The position numbers and the translations under genes are program-made. DNA of 64,000 nt from Diploptera punctata. Its lineage: Eukaryota; Arthropoda; Insecta; Blattodea; Blaberidae. The stretch spans positions 372,001 through 436,000 of the forward strand of contig JASPKZ010007249.1 of assembly GCA_030220185.1 (NCBI GenBank), in the 5' to 3' direction. Of this stretch, positions 1 through 10,782 are shown one piece after another; position 1 is the stretch's first letter, and the number at the start of each line of letters is the position of its first letter. A model generated the notes under the pieces. It was not told where the DNA came from. It did no database searches and saw nothing but the letters and a program-made list of their open reading frames with translations.

Positions 1-57
1 CAAGTCCCATAGCTCTGCGCCAAGGCTTCTTGCTTTAACCACTCGGCTATGGCATGG
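1..57 (-). repeat. SINE-A (tRNA-derived), head only, cut by window edge
   Basis: The plus strand shows the reverse complement of the SINE-A head, with the A box ATAGCCGAGTGGTTAAAG. Other copies are at 765-1100, 1219-1497, 9850-10171, 10182-10521 and 16149-16492. Confidence 0.8.
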
Positions 58-310
58 TACTGTCTTCTAATTATACTGGTTTCAAAACCTAGGTGGTTTC
101 ATATTTAGTAATATCTTGACAAATGTTATGAACTGCTTCTTCAGTTCTTCTGAATGACATAACATTGGTCAAGATATTAACAAAGATGAAACTACCTAGG
201 TTTTGAAACCAATACAATTAGAAGACTGAATATGAGGTGAGGTGTAAAGAATTTTAATTTAAATCTTAAATTTAACCTCATAGTGATTTTTCCTATAAAA
301 GTTCAATACT
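58..310 (+). mobile_element. PLE-derived inverted-repeat (hairpin) insertion
   Basis: Left arm (from TCTTCTAATTATACTGG) and right arm (to CCAATACAATTAGAAGA) are inverted copies. The right arm continues into ATATGAGGTGAGGTG and a tail with CCTCATAGTG. The same ending is used by PLE families throughout this window. A related single 3' end lies at 32270-32410. Target duplication not found. Confidence 0.65.
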
Positions 311-343
311 AATTTGTTATTTTATTAAAATTAACATATGTAC

Positions 344-519
344 CAGTTCAGGTTGCATTAGTTCTTCCAGGTATGAAATACAGAGACGTCTGTCCCAATC
401 ATCAGTGATATGGCCTCCATACATAATTTCACCAAATAAATACCGCAGATCTTCCCACGGAATTTTTGAATTGGCTTCTAGGTAATTGTAAAGAACAGAT
501 ACACTAATGTTCAGATCAC
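344..519 (-). CDS. Dhc93AB-like: Dynein heavy chain exon 21: C-terminal region
   Basis: 176 nt; two bases complete a glycine, then [34 protein letters not shown] and [12 protein letters not shown], phase 0 at donor GTACAT. It is the last exon in the window; several hundred further C-terminal residues must be encoded before position 1. Confidence 0.95.
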
Positions 520-539
520 CTGTAAGAAAAATTATTGAA

Positions 540-597
540 AATTAAATAAATAATACAGCATATATATATATATAGCATTTATTTTTCTTATCATACC

Positions 598-626
<29 letters not shown>
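540..626. repeat. (TA)n microsatellite tracts
   Basis: Two runs of TATATA separated by about 30 bases, in the intron right of exon 21. No gene content. Confidence 0.9.
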
Positions 627-630
<4 letters not shown>

Positions 631-764
631 TTTTCAATTTTGCTGAAAGTCATTATATCCCCAAATTATATACAGTTAATGTTGAAAAAAATAGTTCACA
701 TTTTGCAGTAGATTTTAATTCAATAATCCCTTAGCAGTTTACCTCATAAGGTTACATTATCAAG

Positions 765-1100
765 TCCTGCACCATAGCCGAGTGGTTAAGGCACGAAGCC
801 TTGGCGCAGAGCTGGTTCGAGTCTCCATGGGGGAATAAATTTTCTCATGGTATTTTGGCCAGTATGGGACCGGTGCCCACCCAGCATCATGAGGCATTTG
901 GGTGGCTACAATAAATAGCGGCTCCAGGTTGAGAAAACCAGCTATAACGGCTGGGGGACTCGACATGCTGACCCCATGTCACCCCTACACTGGCTAGATG
1001 ATCATCTACCTCTGTGATTGACACATGTGTATGTGAGGCCAGCAGCCAGATGGTAGGCTATGGGCCTTCTAGGCCTGTCGCATCAGGAGTTAATTATTGA
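765..1100 (+). mobile_element. SINE-A, full-length copy with 14-bp target duplication
   Basis: The head holds a pol III A box (TAGCCGAGTGGTTAAGG) and B box (GGTTCGAGTCT) typical of a tRNA with a long variable arm (Leu/Ser type). The body contains GGGACCGGTGCCCACCCAGC, and the 3' tail is TTAATTATTGA. GTTACATTATCAAG flanks the element at 751-764 and 1101-1114, so the insertion boundaries are exact. Relative to other copies this one has lost about 15 bases between the A and B boxes. Confidence 0.93.
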
Positions 1101-1218
1101 GTTACATTATCAAGTGACCTTCACAAATAACAAGAAAAGATGGAAATTAAATTAAGAAGTCCCTGACTAACATTTCAACCCCTAATCATAATTCATTTAA
1201 TTATAATTCTGATATAAG

Positions 1219-1497
1219 TCCTGCGCCGTAGCCGAGCGGTTAAGGTAGGGAGCATTGGCGCAGAGCTACGGGACTTGCGCTGGTTCGAGTCTCCATGGGG
1301 GAAGAAATTTTCTCATGGTATTTCGGCCAGTATGGGACCGGTGCCCACCCAGCATCGTGAGGCAATTGGGTAGCTACAATAAGTAGCGGCTCCAGGTTGA
1401 GGAACCAGCTATAACGGCTGGGGGACTCGACATGCTAACCACATGTCACCCCTACACTGGCTGTTGATCATCTACCTCTGTGATTGACACATGTGAA
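1219..1497 (+). mobile_element. SINE-A, 3'-truncated copy
   Basis: Same head and body as 765-1100, with intact A and B boxes, ending at GACACATGTGAAGG where it meets the (GAT)n tail of an oppositely oriented SINE-B. Confidence 0.88.
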
Positions 1498-1716
1498 GGA
1501 TGATGATGATGATGATGATGATAATGATAAGGATGATGATGATGACCATATGATTTCGGGGACCGTTTGGGCCTTAAAGTTTTCCTGACATTTTTCTTAC
1601 AGGTGAGGAAAAACTCCGATAAAAACCTCACCCAGAAAAACTGCCCCAACCGGGGATCGAACCCGGGCTCGCTGCGTGACAAGGCAGCACGCTACCTTGA
1701 GACCACAGCGGTGGAC
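1498..1716 (-). mobile_element. SINE-B (tRNA-derived)
   Basis: Read on the minus strand: tRNA-like head with CCACCGCTGTGGTCTC and B box GGGTTCGATCCC, then a body with TCACCTGTAAG and CATATGGTC, ending in an (ATC)n tail. Copies at 27116 and 59391. The histidine-rich reading frame across the (ATC)n tail is not a gene. Confidence 0.88.
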
Positions 1717-1988
1717 AAAAGAAGTATGCTATTATATTAATTTATTATTTGAATATGAACTTAACAAGGATAAAATAACTATTTGATGATATTAAAATAA
1801 CCTAAGCTTTATAAAATAATTAATGGGTTATGACACTATGGGGTAAACTTCAATAAAATAAAAGTATGAATTGGAAATTTACACCTCATATGGAGATGAT
1901 GATCTCTGAAATATGTCCAGGATGAGAGGGTAATATTTCATGAGACAAAATGTAAAACTTCTAATTCATATTTTATAATATAACTTAC

Positions 1989-2214
1989 CTACATTGAATG
2001 GATAAATTTTGTTCCAGCCTTGAGGGCCAAATTTTCTCCTCTCTGCCACCACTGCATGAAAATAACACAATGAGAATAATATCGCTTTAAACTCTGCCTC
2101 CTTGCTGCACATCTCCAGGGTTTCTTGGTTGAAGTTGTCCAATGCTTTATGTAAGTTTGCTTGCATGCCTGTTGGAGGCTCATTAGTTATCTTAATTGAT
2201 GATTCTAAAATTCC
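1989..2214 (-). CDS. Dhc93AB-like: Dynein heavy chain exon 20: end of AAA6
   Basis: 226 nt, phase 0 to 1: [36 protein letters not shown] and [18 protein letters not shown]. These are hallmark dynein C-terminal motor motifs. Donor GTAAGT. Confidence 0.95.
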
Positions 2215-2288
2215 CTATAAAAAAAATAATCTTAAATTAAATTAATGTTTTCATATGTTAATTAAAGCTAATAATTATAACAACTGAT

Positions 2289-2595
2289 CATATTTGTAGA
2301 GAAAAATTATATGCTCAGACTGGGACTCGAACCCAGGATCTTTCGTTTTCTAGGCCATTGTTCTACAGACTGAGTTATCTGGACAAGTTCCAATCTAAAT
2401 GCAAATTTTTCTCTTATATACACTGTCAATTTCTGCGCACCAAATGCTATGAAACCTTTGCTTGTATCTTTCAAATGGCAGCTTCTTTATTAAGAAGACA
2501 GTTATTTGGGAATTTTACATTACATTATAAAGCCAGTATGACTTCTATTGATGTTTTTATTATTCATTCCATACATCTCAATGATGGATAAATCA
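2289..2595 (-). mobile_element. tRNA-tailed short element (TTE), 2nd subfamily
   Basis: TTE denotes the repeat defined at 44743-45062. On the minus strand: 5' hairpin, CTTCTTAATAAAGAAG hairpin, TATATAAGAGAAAAATTT, then a tRNA-like module (about 2312-2388) with acceptor halves of the CAG/CTGAGC type and a stretch of Ts. Its 5' end is interrupted by the PLE at 2596-3582. Confidence 0.8.
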
Positions 2596-3582
2596 ATTAC
2601 AATGAAAGTAGAAAATAATCATGAAATATCATTTTTAGACCTTAAATTGATCAAAAATGAAGAAAAAAGAAAATAGAATTTGGAATCTACAGAAAAGAAA
2701 CTCACATTGACAATTGTATAAAAGCAACAGGATTTAACAATTTTTCGCACAAACAGGCAGTATTTAATAGTTTAACGCACAGACTTGTGAACGTTCCCAT
2801 GAGCAAAGAAAATTTCAATAAAGGGAAAAAAACACATTATAAAAATTGCAAAAGATAATGGATTTCAAGAAAAGATGATACACAAGAAAATAAATAAATT
2901 CAAAGAACAAAAAATGATTAATGAAAGTACTCTTCAGACAGATAAAGAAATTGGTAAAAAATTCAGGAAATTCACATACCACCCCTTAGTATTTAACAAG
3001 TTTCAAAAAATCGTCAACAAATTCAACATTAAATTAGCACCGAAAAAGATTACAGTTTAGGTAATTTAATAAAACCCAACAAAAATGAAAAGATTGAAGA
3101 CTGCAAAAAATCAGGAATTTATCAAATTAATTGTAAAGATTGTGAAAGGATAGGAAAAACAAAAAGGAATTTAAATACAAGATTAAAGGAACACCTCAGA
3201 AATGTTAAAAATGGAGAAACAGAAAAATCTGCAATAGCTGCACATGCCTGGTCAGAAAAACACAGAATAGAAATCAAAACAAAATTACTTAAACAATTAG
3301 AAAAACCGAAGGAACTCAAAATTTGGAAAAAAAATTACATATGCAAGAATAAAAGCGTACTATGAATTTTGAAATACCCGGTGATAAAGAGAGGGGATTG
3401 ATTTGGAAGTTCGTTGGTCAGCCATCAGATGGCGCGAAGGTCAGTCTGCAGGAGAGGAGGTTGTTGGATATCAGTTGTGAACATGATACAGCATTGAGAA
3501 TGTCTCAAATGCAGTGAAGAAACTCGAGTCTGCGAGGGAGTTAAGTATGAGGTGAGTCAAAAACAACTCAATATAAATTAAA
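2596..3582 (+). mobile_element. Penelope-like element, 5'-truncated, with 12-bp target duplication
   Basis: ATGGATAAATCA flanks the insertion at 2584-2595 and 3583-3594. The decayed reading frame begins in the RT C-terminus (VENNHEISFLDLKLI, FGIYRKETHIDNCIK), then a basic linker and a GIY-YIG nuclease (KSGIYQINC, GKTKRNLNTRLKEHLRN); internal stops and frameshifts make it non-functional. The conserved Tyr-Ile after Arg-Ile is lost. Near the 3' end there is a hammerhead-like segment with stem III ACTCGAGT (3522-3529). The element ends TATGAGGTGAGT plus about 25 bases. It lies inside a TTE. Confidence 0.9.
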
Positions 3583-3594
3583 ATGGATAAATCA

Positions 3595-3785
3595 TATTTG
3601 AAGAGAAAAATTATACGCTCAGACTGGTACTTGTTAGATAGCTCAATCGGTAGAGCATTGGCCTAGAAAGCCAAAGGTTCTGGGTTCAAGTCCCAGTCTG
3701 AGCGTATAACTTTTCTCTTCAAATATGATTTATCCGTCATTGAGATGTATGAAATGAATTGTAAAAACATAACAGCTGATGTTTA
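3595..3785 (+). mobile_element. TTE fragments: minus-strand 3' end then plus-strand tRNA-like half
   Basis: 3595-3626 is the 3' end of a minus-strand copy. From 3627 a plus-strand tRNA-like module follows (D arm TAGCTCAATCGG, anticodon arm TTGGCCTAGAAAGCCAA with loop anticodon AGA, T loop GTTCAAG), then CTTTTCTCTTC and the 5' hairpin of a further unit. A true serine tRNA would have a long variable arm, so this is tRNA-like and not a functional tRNA. Confidence 0.78.
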
Positions 3786-3984
3786 CTTAACCATTAAGAA
3801 TGTAATCTTTACACATATGTACTGTTGGACTTTCAATTTAAGAAAATTAAATACAATGATCAATGGCTGAATTGAACTTGTAAACTTTGATTTCATTAGT
3901 TGGCATGTTACAACTGTTTTTTATGAAGAGAAATTTAAATTTGATCTTCAATTTGTATGAACAATTACTAACTAACAGACTAGC

Positions 3985-4690
3985 ACTATCAAACCTGAAG
4001 GTTCATGGCCTTGTGGACATGAGCTCTCTGTATATCCCTATCCTGAACTAATGCTTTCTGATCATCTCCTGTATAATTCACCTCTCTCAAATTGTAGTTA
4101 ATGTTATTATCCCACCTCATTCTTGGCCTACCTACTGAGTGTTTTCTCTCTGGTTTTCGTACAAGAATTTCCATGCCCATCTTTATTTCCCCAATTATGT
4201 TTCATGTTCTGCCCATTACAGTTTATGAGACGTAACAGTTCATATTATATCTGATTTCCCATAAAGGTCATATAGCTCACAGTCATGTAGTCTTTTCCAT
4301 TCACCTTTTGTTTCTCTCTCTTTGAAAAATTTTCCTAGGAACTTAATTCTCAAGCACTCATAATTTTTTCTTTTCCCTTAAAATAAGAGAACATGTTTTG
4401 TATCCATATAATATAACTAGAAGTATAACTGTTTTATATATTTTTAGTTTAATCCTTTTTGAGAGAAGATGGTATGACAAGAATCTCTGTAATGAATAAT
4501 AGCATCACTTCCAGAGTTGAGCCAATGTTTAATTTCTTTTTTTGCACCTCATTCCTATTTGCAATTTTTGTTTCTAGATATTTGAATTCAGCCATTTCTT
4601 CAAAATTTCCTTAATTTGTCATTAACTGCCCATTTTCATTATACTCATGTAATGTATTTCTATATGTCGTCATTTTTTACTTGACCAAGC
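3985..4690 (-). mobile_element. LINE 3' fragment (RT C-terminal region), decayed
   Basis: On the minus strand, broken frames read FKYLETKIANRNEVQKK, LREKKKLRVLENKVLRKI and then SVGRPRMRWDNNINYNLREV with DRDIQRAHVHKAMNL before the stop. This is the tail end of the insect endonuclease-reverse transcriptase type of non-LTR element; the same tail recurs in better condition at 43620-44115. Many indels: dead copy. Confidence 0.8.
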
Positions 4691-4846
4691 AAGCAGTGGC
4701 TATGAGTATGCAGCTTATGGAGAACAAAAATTATATTTTTTCAATAATATTTATCATAATATTATACTATAGAGAAATTTCAATCCTCACTAAAGTGCAG
4801 TATAAAATCTATTATGAATTTTTAATTAGATTTATGCTATTAGTAC

Positions 4847-4984
4847 CTGAGGAATTATATGTGCCGAAGGTGTGGCTGCTGGTTCAGCACTCATGAACAC
4901 TCGGTAATCTGTATGTGAACCCTGACTATAGTGCTCTAGTTTTTTTTCTAGTGATGGTAACCATTTCTTCACCAAATGAATATT
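4847..4984 (-). CDS. Dhc93AB-like: Dynein heavy chain exon 19: AAA6
   Basis: 46 codons, phase 0/0: [18 protein letters not shown], then [18 protein letters not shown], ending IPQ at donor GTACTA. Continues directly from WVILQ of the preceding exon, as in all dyneins (HWVILQNIHL). Confidence 0.95.
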
Positions 4985-5384
4985 CTGCAAGTAATGATTT
5001 AAAATTATTTATACATCTATAAGATAAGTGAATAAAAGATTGATGATGATGATGATTGTGATGTTGATGGTGTTGGTGATGGTGGTGGTGATGACGACGA
5101 TGATGATATAATTTAAACTGACAGGGTTAATGCCATAAGACTTTCTCATTTACTCAACCAGTGAAAAAAATATTATACACAGAAAAATTACATAACATAA
5201 CATAGAAAAAATATTAATTTTAAAATTTATATATCTTATTTTCTTTTTTTCATGTGTTCTAGAACTGAATACATCCTACTTTTTCCGCATGGAATAATTC
5301 ACTAATCACAGTACATTCCTGTTCCAAGCTTCAGTGGAGCTCTACTACAGGTATTAAAATATAATTAAATTTAAGATAAAATGT

Positions 5385-5520
5385 TTATCCCCTCACCTCA
5401 TACTCCGCATCTTATCTAGACTGGTTTTAGAATGTAATTGGTTTCATCTTCAGTATTTTCACGACTGTTGTTCCATCATATTGATGAACTGCTGATGAAT
5501 TCCTTATTCCTTCTGTATTT
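5385..5520 (-). mobile_element. PLE 3'-end fragment
   Basis: Begins with the family end CCCTCACCTCATACT and, read on the minus strand, has a CTGAAGATGAAACC core-like segment resembling the hammerhead region but lacking stem II. 5' part not recognisable. Confidence 0.6.
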
Positions 5521-5524
5521 CCTG

Positions 5525-5735
5525 GATGTTGTGTCTCTTTCAGCTATAAAGCGAGTGGATATTATCTGCCATCCAGGGTGCAGGAGGTTTGAATATACGT
5601 CTAATCTTGATATATGTGTGTTTGTCATACAATTGTAAATTCATGTTATAATATGTTTGAATTTTCTCATATATAGTCCAAAGTGTCCATATGTTGTGGT
5701 AAGATAGTTTTGCAGCATCGTCAATTAACTGAGTA
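5525..5735 (-). mobile_element. LINE endonuclease-domain fragment
   Basis: The minus-strand frame contains NLQLYDKHTYIKIRRIFK and PPAPWMADNI. The PAPWM motif preceded by an LFDKHAPIK-like run marks the end of the apurinic-type endonuclease domain in Jockey/CR1-like LINEs. Isolated fragment of about 200 bp. Confidence 0.65.
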
Positions 5736-5736
5736 T

Positions 5737-6365
5737 TATATTTGAAGAGAAAAATTATACGCTCACACTGTGGCTTGAACACAGGACCTTTGGCTTTCTA
5801 GGCCAATACTCTACCCACTGAGTTACCTAAGCAAGTTCCAATCTAAATGCAAATTTTTCTCTTATATACGCTATTAATTCCCGTGCACCAAATGCTATGA
5901 AACTTTGCTTCTATCTTGCAAATGGCAGCTTCTTTATTAAGAAGACATTTATTTGGGAATTTTATATTACATTATAAAGTCAGTACGGCTTCTGTTGATG
6001 TTTTATTATTCATTCCATACATCTCAATGATGGATAAATCATATTTGAAGAGAAAAATTATACATTCAGACTGGGGCTTGAATCCAAAACCTTTGGCTTT
6101 CTAGGCCAATACTCTACCGACTGAACTACCTAATAAAGAAGCCGCCATTTACAAGATACAAGCAAAGGTTTCATAGCATTTGGTGGGCAGGAATTGACAG
6201 CGTATATAAGAGAAAAATTTGCATTTAGATTGGAACTTGCTCAGGTATCTCAGCCAGTAGAGTATTGGCCTAGAAAGCCAAAGGTCCAGTCTGAGCATAT
6301 ATTTTTTCTCTTCAAATATGATTTATCCATCATTGAGAGTATGAAATGAATAATAAAAACATCAT
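5737..6365. mobile_element. TTE cluster: two minus-strand and one plus-strand copies
   Basis: 5737-6035 is a full minus-strand unit, 6036-6131 a minus-strand copy cut in its tRNA-like part, and 6132-6365 a plus-strand copy whose T arm is deleted. Each has AGAGAAAAATT on one side and TTTTTCTCTTC on the other. The arrangement gives a head-to-head inverted pair. Confidence 0.8.
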
Positions 6366-6473
6366 ACCTGAGTATTATTAATATGTTTCAAGTCCCTGTA
6401 TCTCACAAGTCTAGGTCTATAAGCAGATCAGAGGGAAGCTAGACAAATGCAGTATCTTCAAACTGCCAGCAGA

Positions 6474-6475
<2 letters not shown>

Positions 6476-6520
<45 letters not shown>
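6476..6520. repeat. (TA)n microsatellite
   Basis: About 21 AT units. The reading frame across it is an artefact of the repeat. Confidence 0.95.
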
Positions 6521-6523
<3 letters not shown>

Positions 6524-6529
6524 TCTCAG

Positions 6530-7215
6530 ATTGCTAATTATATTCTACTACAATAATTTGTCCATTTTTGGTAATTTTTTTAAAAATTATGACTGTTGCG
6601 AGATGTATCACAACAGTTGCCAGTGTGGTTGGCTCAGTCGTATTTGGCATGATCTGCATCGACTACCAATGTAGTTCACTTGCTCTCCACTTGGAGGTGC
6701 CTGAGTACAGCACCAGACATTTTATATTGGTCATACTGTTTGCTGCAGCCTTTGTCATGGCTACCAACATTGTCGGTGTTGTGTCCACGTGTGACTCGCT
6801 CTCAGTGTGTGTTAGTCCGTCGAGGACGATGGTTGTGTTTCAACCAGAGGTTTATAATACCTCTCTCCGTGTGTTCTAAGCTGTTTAGGGTTACGGTTGT
6901 ATTTTGTTGGAGGTTGAATACCTCGCTTATTGCTAACTAAGCCATCTACGATGATGGTAGTGCTTGTAGGCCAAGGCTTGGAATGCCTTGTAGTCCCTAG
7001 TTGAAGAATTGTGAATATTCATATTAATATACGTAAAGTTATTTCTAATGTTAATTCTGTTTAGTTAGTACTCGTAATAAAACTTATTTATAGTCACCAA
7101 AGTGTTCTACAAATTCTTTTCTGAACATAAAATCCCAGCAACCTATTAGAGGACCTTTCGACCATTACATCTAAATTTAGTCGTGTTGCGGGTTTCTTAA
7201 TTCGATCAACAATGA
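6530..7215 (+). other. Unassigned intronic sequence, possible LTR remnant
   Basis: Locally richer in G+C than its surroundings, with CTCTCAGTGTGTGTTAGTCC, a polyadenylation-like AATAAA at 7077-7082 and short open frames on the plus strand. The composition suggests a retroelement LTR remnant (Bel/Pao or gypsy type), but I find no clear ends, duplications or protein motif. Function not assigned. Confidence 0.25.
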
Positions 7216-7227
7216 CAGTGCATTATT

Positions 7228-7466
7228 AATTATATTTTGAGTTTTTTTTACTCATCTCATATTTCTTGATTTTTATGCAGACCTGGGTTTCGTCGCTTAA
7301 CTTTGTGACATTTTCAATGAGTTGTGAGGCATTGAAAATGTCGCAAAGTTAAGCGACGAAACCTGGGTCTGGATAAAAATCAAGAAATATGAGGTGAGTA
7401 AAAAACAACTCAAATATAATTAAAATAAATCTCATAGTGTTATTTTCTACATATTAATATTTAATA
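7228..7466 (+). mobile_element. PLE hairpin insertion, 239 bp, 11-bp target duplication
   Basis: AGTGCATTATT flanks it at 7217-7227 and 7467-7477. The insertion is two inverted arms plus an unpaired extension of about 45 nt (with CTCATAGTGTTATT) on the right only. Each arm holds a hammerhead-like segment: stem II GTCGC/GCGAC, GAA, stem III ACCTGGGT on the right (7361-7368) and ACCCAGGT on the left, although the CUGANGA box is degenerate. No protein-coding remnant, so the repeat consists only of PLE termini. Confidence 0.88.
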
Positions 7467-7548
7467 AGTGCATTATTTCCCTAACAATCTCCAAACACTC
7501 TACATTTTCATACATAGATAATAATTGATATTTTAAAAGAAGTTGTAC

Positions 7549-7692
7549 CTGCAGAATCACCCAGTGACCAGATACAGCTGCTGTGTCCATAGCCTGCTCT
7601 GCAACAACTTCTTGTCCTTGCCCTAGTGACACATTGTGAAAATTTCCAATATCCATTGTAAAACCAAGCTTTCTTCCTAATTCTTCTACATC
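7549..7692 (-). CDS. Dhc93AB-like: Dynein heavy chain exon 18: AAA6 core
   Basis: 48 codons, phase 0/0: [14 protein letters not shown], then [18 protein letters not shown] and [16 protein letters not shown] occupies the degenerate P-loop position of AAA6, and HWVILQ the Walker-B-like strand. Confidence 0.95.
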
Positions 7693-7998
7693 CTAAAATA
7701 ACACAAATTCATTCATATTGAATATCAAGATTTTGGTAACTTTACCTGTTTGCATTTTTTTAAATCCAAAAATATTTTTTATTGACAAAATTATTAAAAA
7801 TTTCAAACTGCAATTTTGTAAAATAAGATGAAAAAATATACTCAAAAGATAAAAATAACTTTAAAACAAAGACATGACTTTCATGACTGAAAAATTATTA
7901 TGTTAGCCTGAAGATGCTCAAAATTTCTTTATATGCCTTTTAAATTTCCATATTCCTCAGAGCAAAGATTAGTTTTCCTCATTTTTACTTTTGATATG

Positions 7999-8165
7999 AA
8001 TTCAATTAGAAACAAAACTCACAACTTGTCATGAATACTTAGCCTCTCACATTTACAGGCCCACTATGTGTGTGTTCTAATGCCACCCGTTGCACTTTTT
8101 ATTTTTCAGGTTCCTTGCTGGGCAGATAGATGGCATTAATGTGGCCTATTTTTAATTTAGCACCA
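7999..8165 (+). repeat. GT-rich interspersed repeat
   Basis: Contains GTGTGTTCTAATGCCACC, TGCACTTT and AGATAGATGGCATTAATG. The same sequence is at 50300-50460 (plus strand), in inverse orientation at about 27850-28020, and as a short piece near 59770-59830. Family unknown. Confidence 0.6.
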
Positions 8166-8849
8166 TTTTGGCAGACCACTTTACGTAGATGATGTATTTT
8201 TGTCACCATCGTCACCCTATTATCGTGTCCTCCTTTCGGAAGGTCGATTCCAAATATGTCTCCAACCATCTCTATCTTCCCATGCTTTGCTTCTTTTTAG
8301 TTCTTCTCAGTCATATCCTCTCTCTTGTAAACTTTTCTTCTCTTAGTTAATCCATCTTTCTCGTGGTCGTTTTCCTTGTATCTTGAGATTTAACAGTCTT
8401 TATGGTACCGGTAGTCTTTTCTTTTCCATTCTTTTTAAATATCCAAAACATTTTAGTATAAGACTTGAAAGCATAACAATAGTCCCTTCGTTTGATTGCT
8501 GGTCAAAGGAAGGCAAGACCAGTGATGGGGCTGCCATCTTATAGCCTCTGGTCAGGCTTTTCTGGAGAAGAAAAGAAAATAAAGAAAAGAAGAAATGGAA
8601 GAAAGGAAAGACTCCCTAGCCCTCAGATGCCCTAATAGCGTTGGGGTTGAAAAAAAACAAGAGTTAACCAAGAGAGGTTAGATAGTAAAGTTTAACGAGT
8701 CTGGTATAAGTAAGTGGAAAAAAGAAGAAATACCAGATCGGTTAAAGATAAAAGTAAGGAGCAAAACACAAGTAAGTGGATGCAATGTTTTGCTCAGCTT
8801 GGGCACCTTGTGGTCGCCATCCACATATCCCCTAGATGGGGACCCCTGA

Positions 8850-8990
8850 TCCCCAAAGCTGTTTATAATTATATACCAAGAGGACGAAGATCTCTGGGCC
8901 GTCCTATGAAATGCTGGAGGGAAAATTTTCTATACGATCGTAACAGGCCTAGGCCTAATACTTAGAAGGAAGGAAGAAGAACATTTTAGT
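8850..8990 (+). mobile_element. LINE 3' fragment, same family as 40530-41300
   Basis: The frame IPKAVYNYIPRGRRSLGRPM followed by RWREN-like residues and a stop is nearly identical to the end of the copy at 41140-41233. The upstream portion (8480-8850) is non-coding and may be another repeat. Confidence 0.75.
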
Positions 8991-9019
8991 CTATTTTTTC
9001 TATGTCTGTTGTTAATTTT

Positions 9020-9415
9020 TCTACACTTAATCATCATCATCATCATCATCATCATCCTGCCAGGTATTAGTCCTAGAAGAACTGTTACGGCCTGAGAAAG
9101 CGGTTTTCATGCCATCTTTTCATAGGTCGACCAAGTGACCGTTTCCCATTTGGACAGTAGTTCATTATTGCCTTGGGAATCCAGGATCTAGCCATTCTTC
9201 CAGTTTAGCTGATATCTGGAGATGTAGTCCAGTATTGGTGACACATTAAGTTCTTGAAGGATTTCTACATTTTTCTTTCGATCCCATTTGGTGTAGCCAG
9301 CTGTTCGGCGCATAAATTTCATCTCATAAGCTACACTTAATGTCTCCCTGATTTTATCATTCCTTATTCTATCTCTCCTTGTTTTATGTACCATTCCACA
9401 TAAGAATTTCATTTC
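9020..9415 (-). mobile_element. LINE 3' fragment with (ATG)n tail
   Basis: The minus-strand frame contains EMKFMRRTAGYTKWDRKK and LDYISRYQLNWK, then a decayed RSLGRPMKRW motif and a (GAT)n tail that appears as (ATC)n at 9029-9055 on the plus strand. Related to the 40530-41300 LINE. Truncated at its 5' side. Confidence 0.8.
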
Positions 9416-9570
9416 TGTAACTTGGATTATTGTATTATGTACATAAAGGAGTGTAGGATGAATGTATGTTTATGTTGAACTTTTATAGGAATAAATCACT
9501 ATGAGGCTTAATTTATCGTATGTTTATGTGTTTGTATAGTCTAAAGTGTGTTGTATGAGGGATGATGATG

Positions 9571-9636
9571 AAGAGAGGGAGAAGATTAAACTCAATGCTA
9601 GCGAAGAGAGGGAGAAGATTAAACTCAATGCTGGCA
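9571..9636. repeat. Two-unit tandem duplication of about 33 bp
   Basis: GAAGAGAGGGAGAAGATTAA followed by ACTCAATGCTAGC/GGC is present twice in direct succession. Simple local duplication in intron sequence. Confidence 0.8.
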
Positions 9637-9849
9637 CATAGTCTTCTCCTGCTGTAAAACACCACGGTAGCTCCTAGGTTTAATGTCCTCATTCGATGAA
9701 CAAATCACTATCAAAGTACCATATGCCTTCTTAACATATGTACTGCAGACAGATTTGCAATTTAATAAAGGAATCTGGTGCACAATCAAGCAATTAAAAA
9801 TTGTACACTAACACCCCTTCTAACCCTGAGAATGAAAATTTTGCAATTA

Positions 9850-10171
9850 TAGCCGAGCGGTTAAGGTAGGAAGCCTTGGCGCAGAGCTACGGGACTTGCG
9901 CTGGTTCGAGTCTCCATGGGGGAAGAAATTTTCTCATGGTATTTCGGCCAGTATGGGACCGGTGCCCACCCAGCATCGTGAGGCAATTGGGTAGCTACAA
10001 TAAGTAGCGGCTCCAGGTTGAGGAACCAGCTATAACAGCTGGAGGACTCAACATGCTAACCACATGTCACCCCTACACTGGCTGTTGATCATCTACCTCT
10101 GTGATTGACACATGTGGATGTGAAAGGCCAGCAGCCGGCTGGTAAAAGGGCAACAGCTGAAAAGTGGAAAG
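9850..10171 (+). mobile_element. SINE-A, nearly full copy lacking the first bases
   Basis: Starts within the A box (TAGCCGAGCGGTTAAGG), intact B box, ends GTGGAAAGACCCTC. It directly precedes another copy in the same orientation, giving a tandem pair. Confidence 0.9.
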
Positions 10172-10181
10172 ACCCTCTTTT

Positions 10182-10521
10182 TAGTCCCGTGCCGTAGCCG
10201 AGCGGTTAAGGTAGGAAGCCTTGGCGCAGAGCTACAGGACTTGTGCTGGTTCGAGTCTCCATGGGGGAAGAAATTTTCTCATGGTATTTCGGCCAGTATG
10301 GGACCGGTGCCCACCCAGCATCGTGAGGCAATTGGGTAGCTACAATAAGTAGCGGCTCCAGGTTGAGGAACCAGCTCTAACGGCTGGGGGACTCGACATG
10401 CTAACCACATGTCACCCCTACACTGGTTGTTGATCATCTACCTCTGTGATTGACACATGTGGATGTGAAGGGCCAGCAGCTGGCTGGTAAAAGGGCAACC
10501 GCTGAAAAGTGGAAAGACCCT
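10182..10521 (+). mobile_element. SINE-A, full-length copy
   Basis: Begins AGTCCCGTGCCGTAGCCG and ends GTGGAAAGACCCTC. Body nearly identical to the preceding copy, indicating recent activity or tandem duplication. Confidence 0.9.
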
Positions 10522-10782
10522 CAATCGGAATATTAATTTTAGAATTAAAATTTTCAACCCCACGAGGTATTGAACTTGAGGCCGCTAGACAGGTAGCAGA
10601 TAAGCTATCATTTGAGCTAGCATGGCAGACATGTTAATTATGTTAGCCAGGAATCACCAGGGGTCATATTCTTCTCTGTCCATGAATTAATAAAACTGAT
10701 GATATTCTTCAATCTCATCTTACAAAATATTGCTGGGATGAAGAAAAAAAGGCCAACAACAATAAAAACAATATATTCAGTC

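Noticed and set aside
1452..1682. Histidine-rich open frame on the minus strand
   Set aside because: Translation of the (GAT)n tail and body of SINE-B; no independent support.
3627..3706. Possible genuine tRNA genes (also 11311, 17287, 20608, 26800, 44965, 48257)
   Set aside because: All lie inside a dispersed repeat with inverted partners. The anticodon loops read AGA or GGA without the long arm of tRNA-Ser, several have acceptor mismatches or C33, and copies decay.
1500..5110. CRISPR-like arrays at (GAT)n or TTE clusters
   Set aside because: Eukaryotic microsatellites and dispersed repeats, without regular spacers.
6447..6940. Open frames across and after the (TA)n tract
   Set aside because: First is microsatellite translation; the others have no recognised motif and overlap in different frames. 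Kept only as unassigned sequence.
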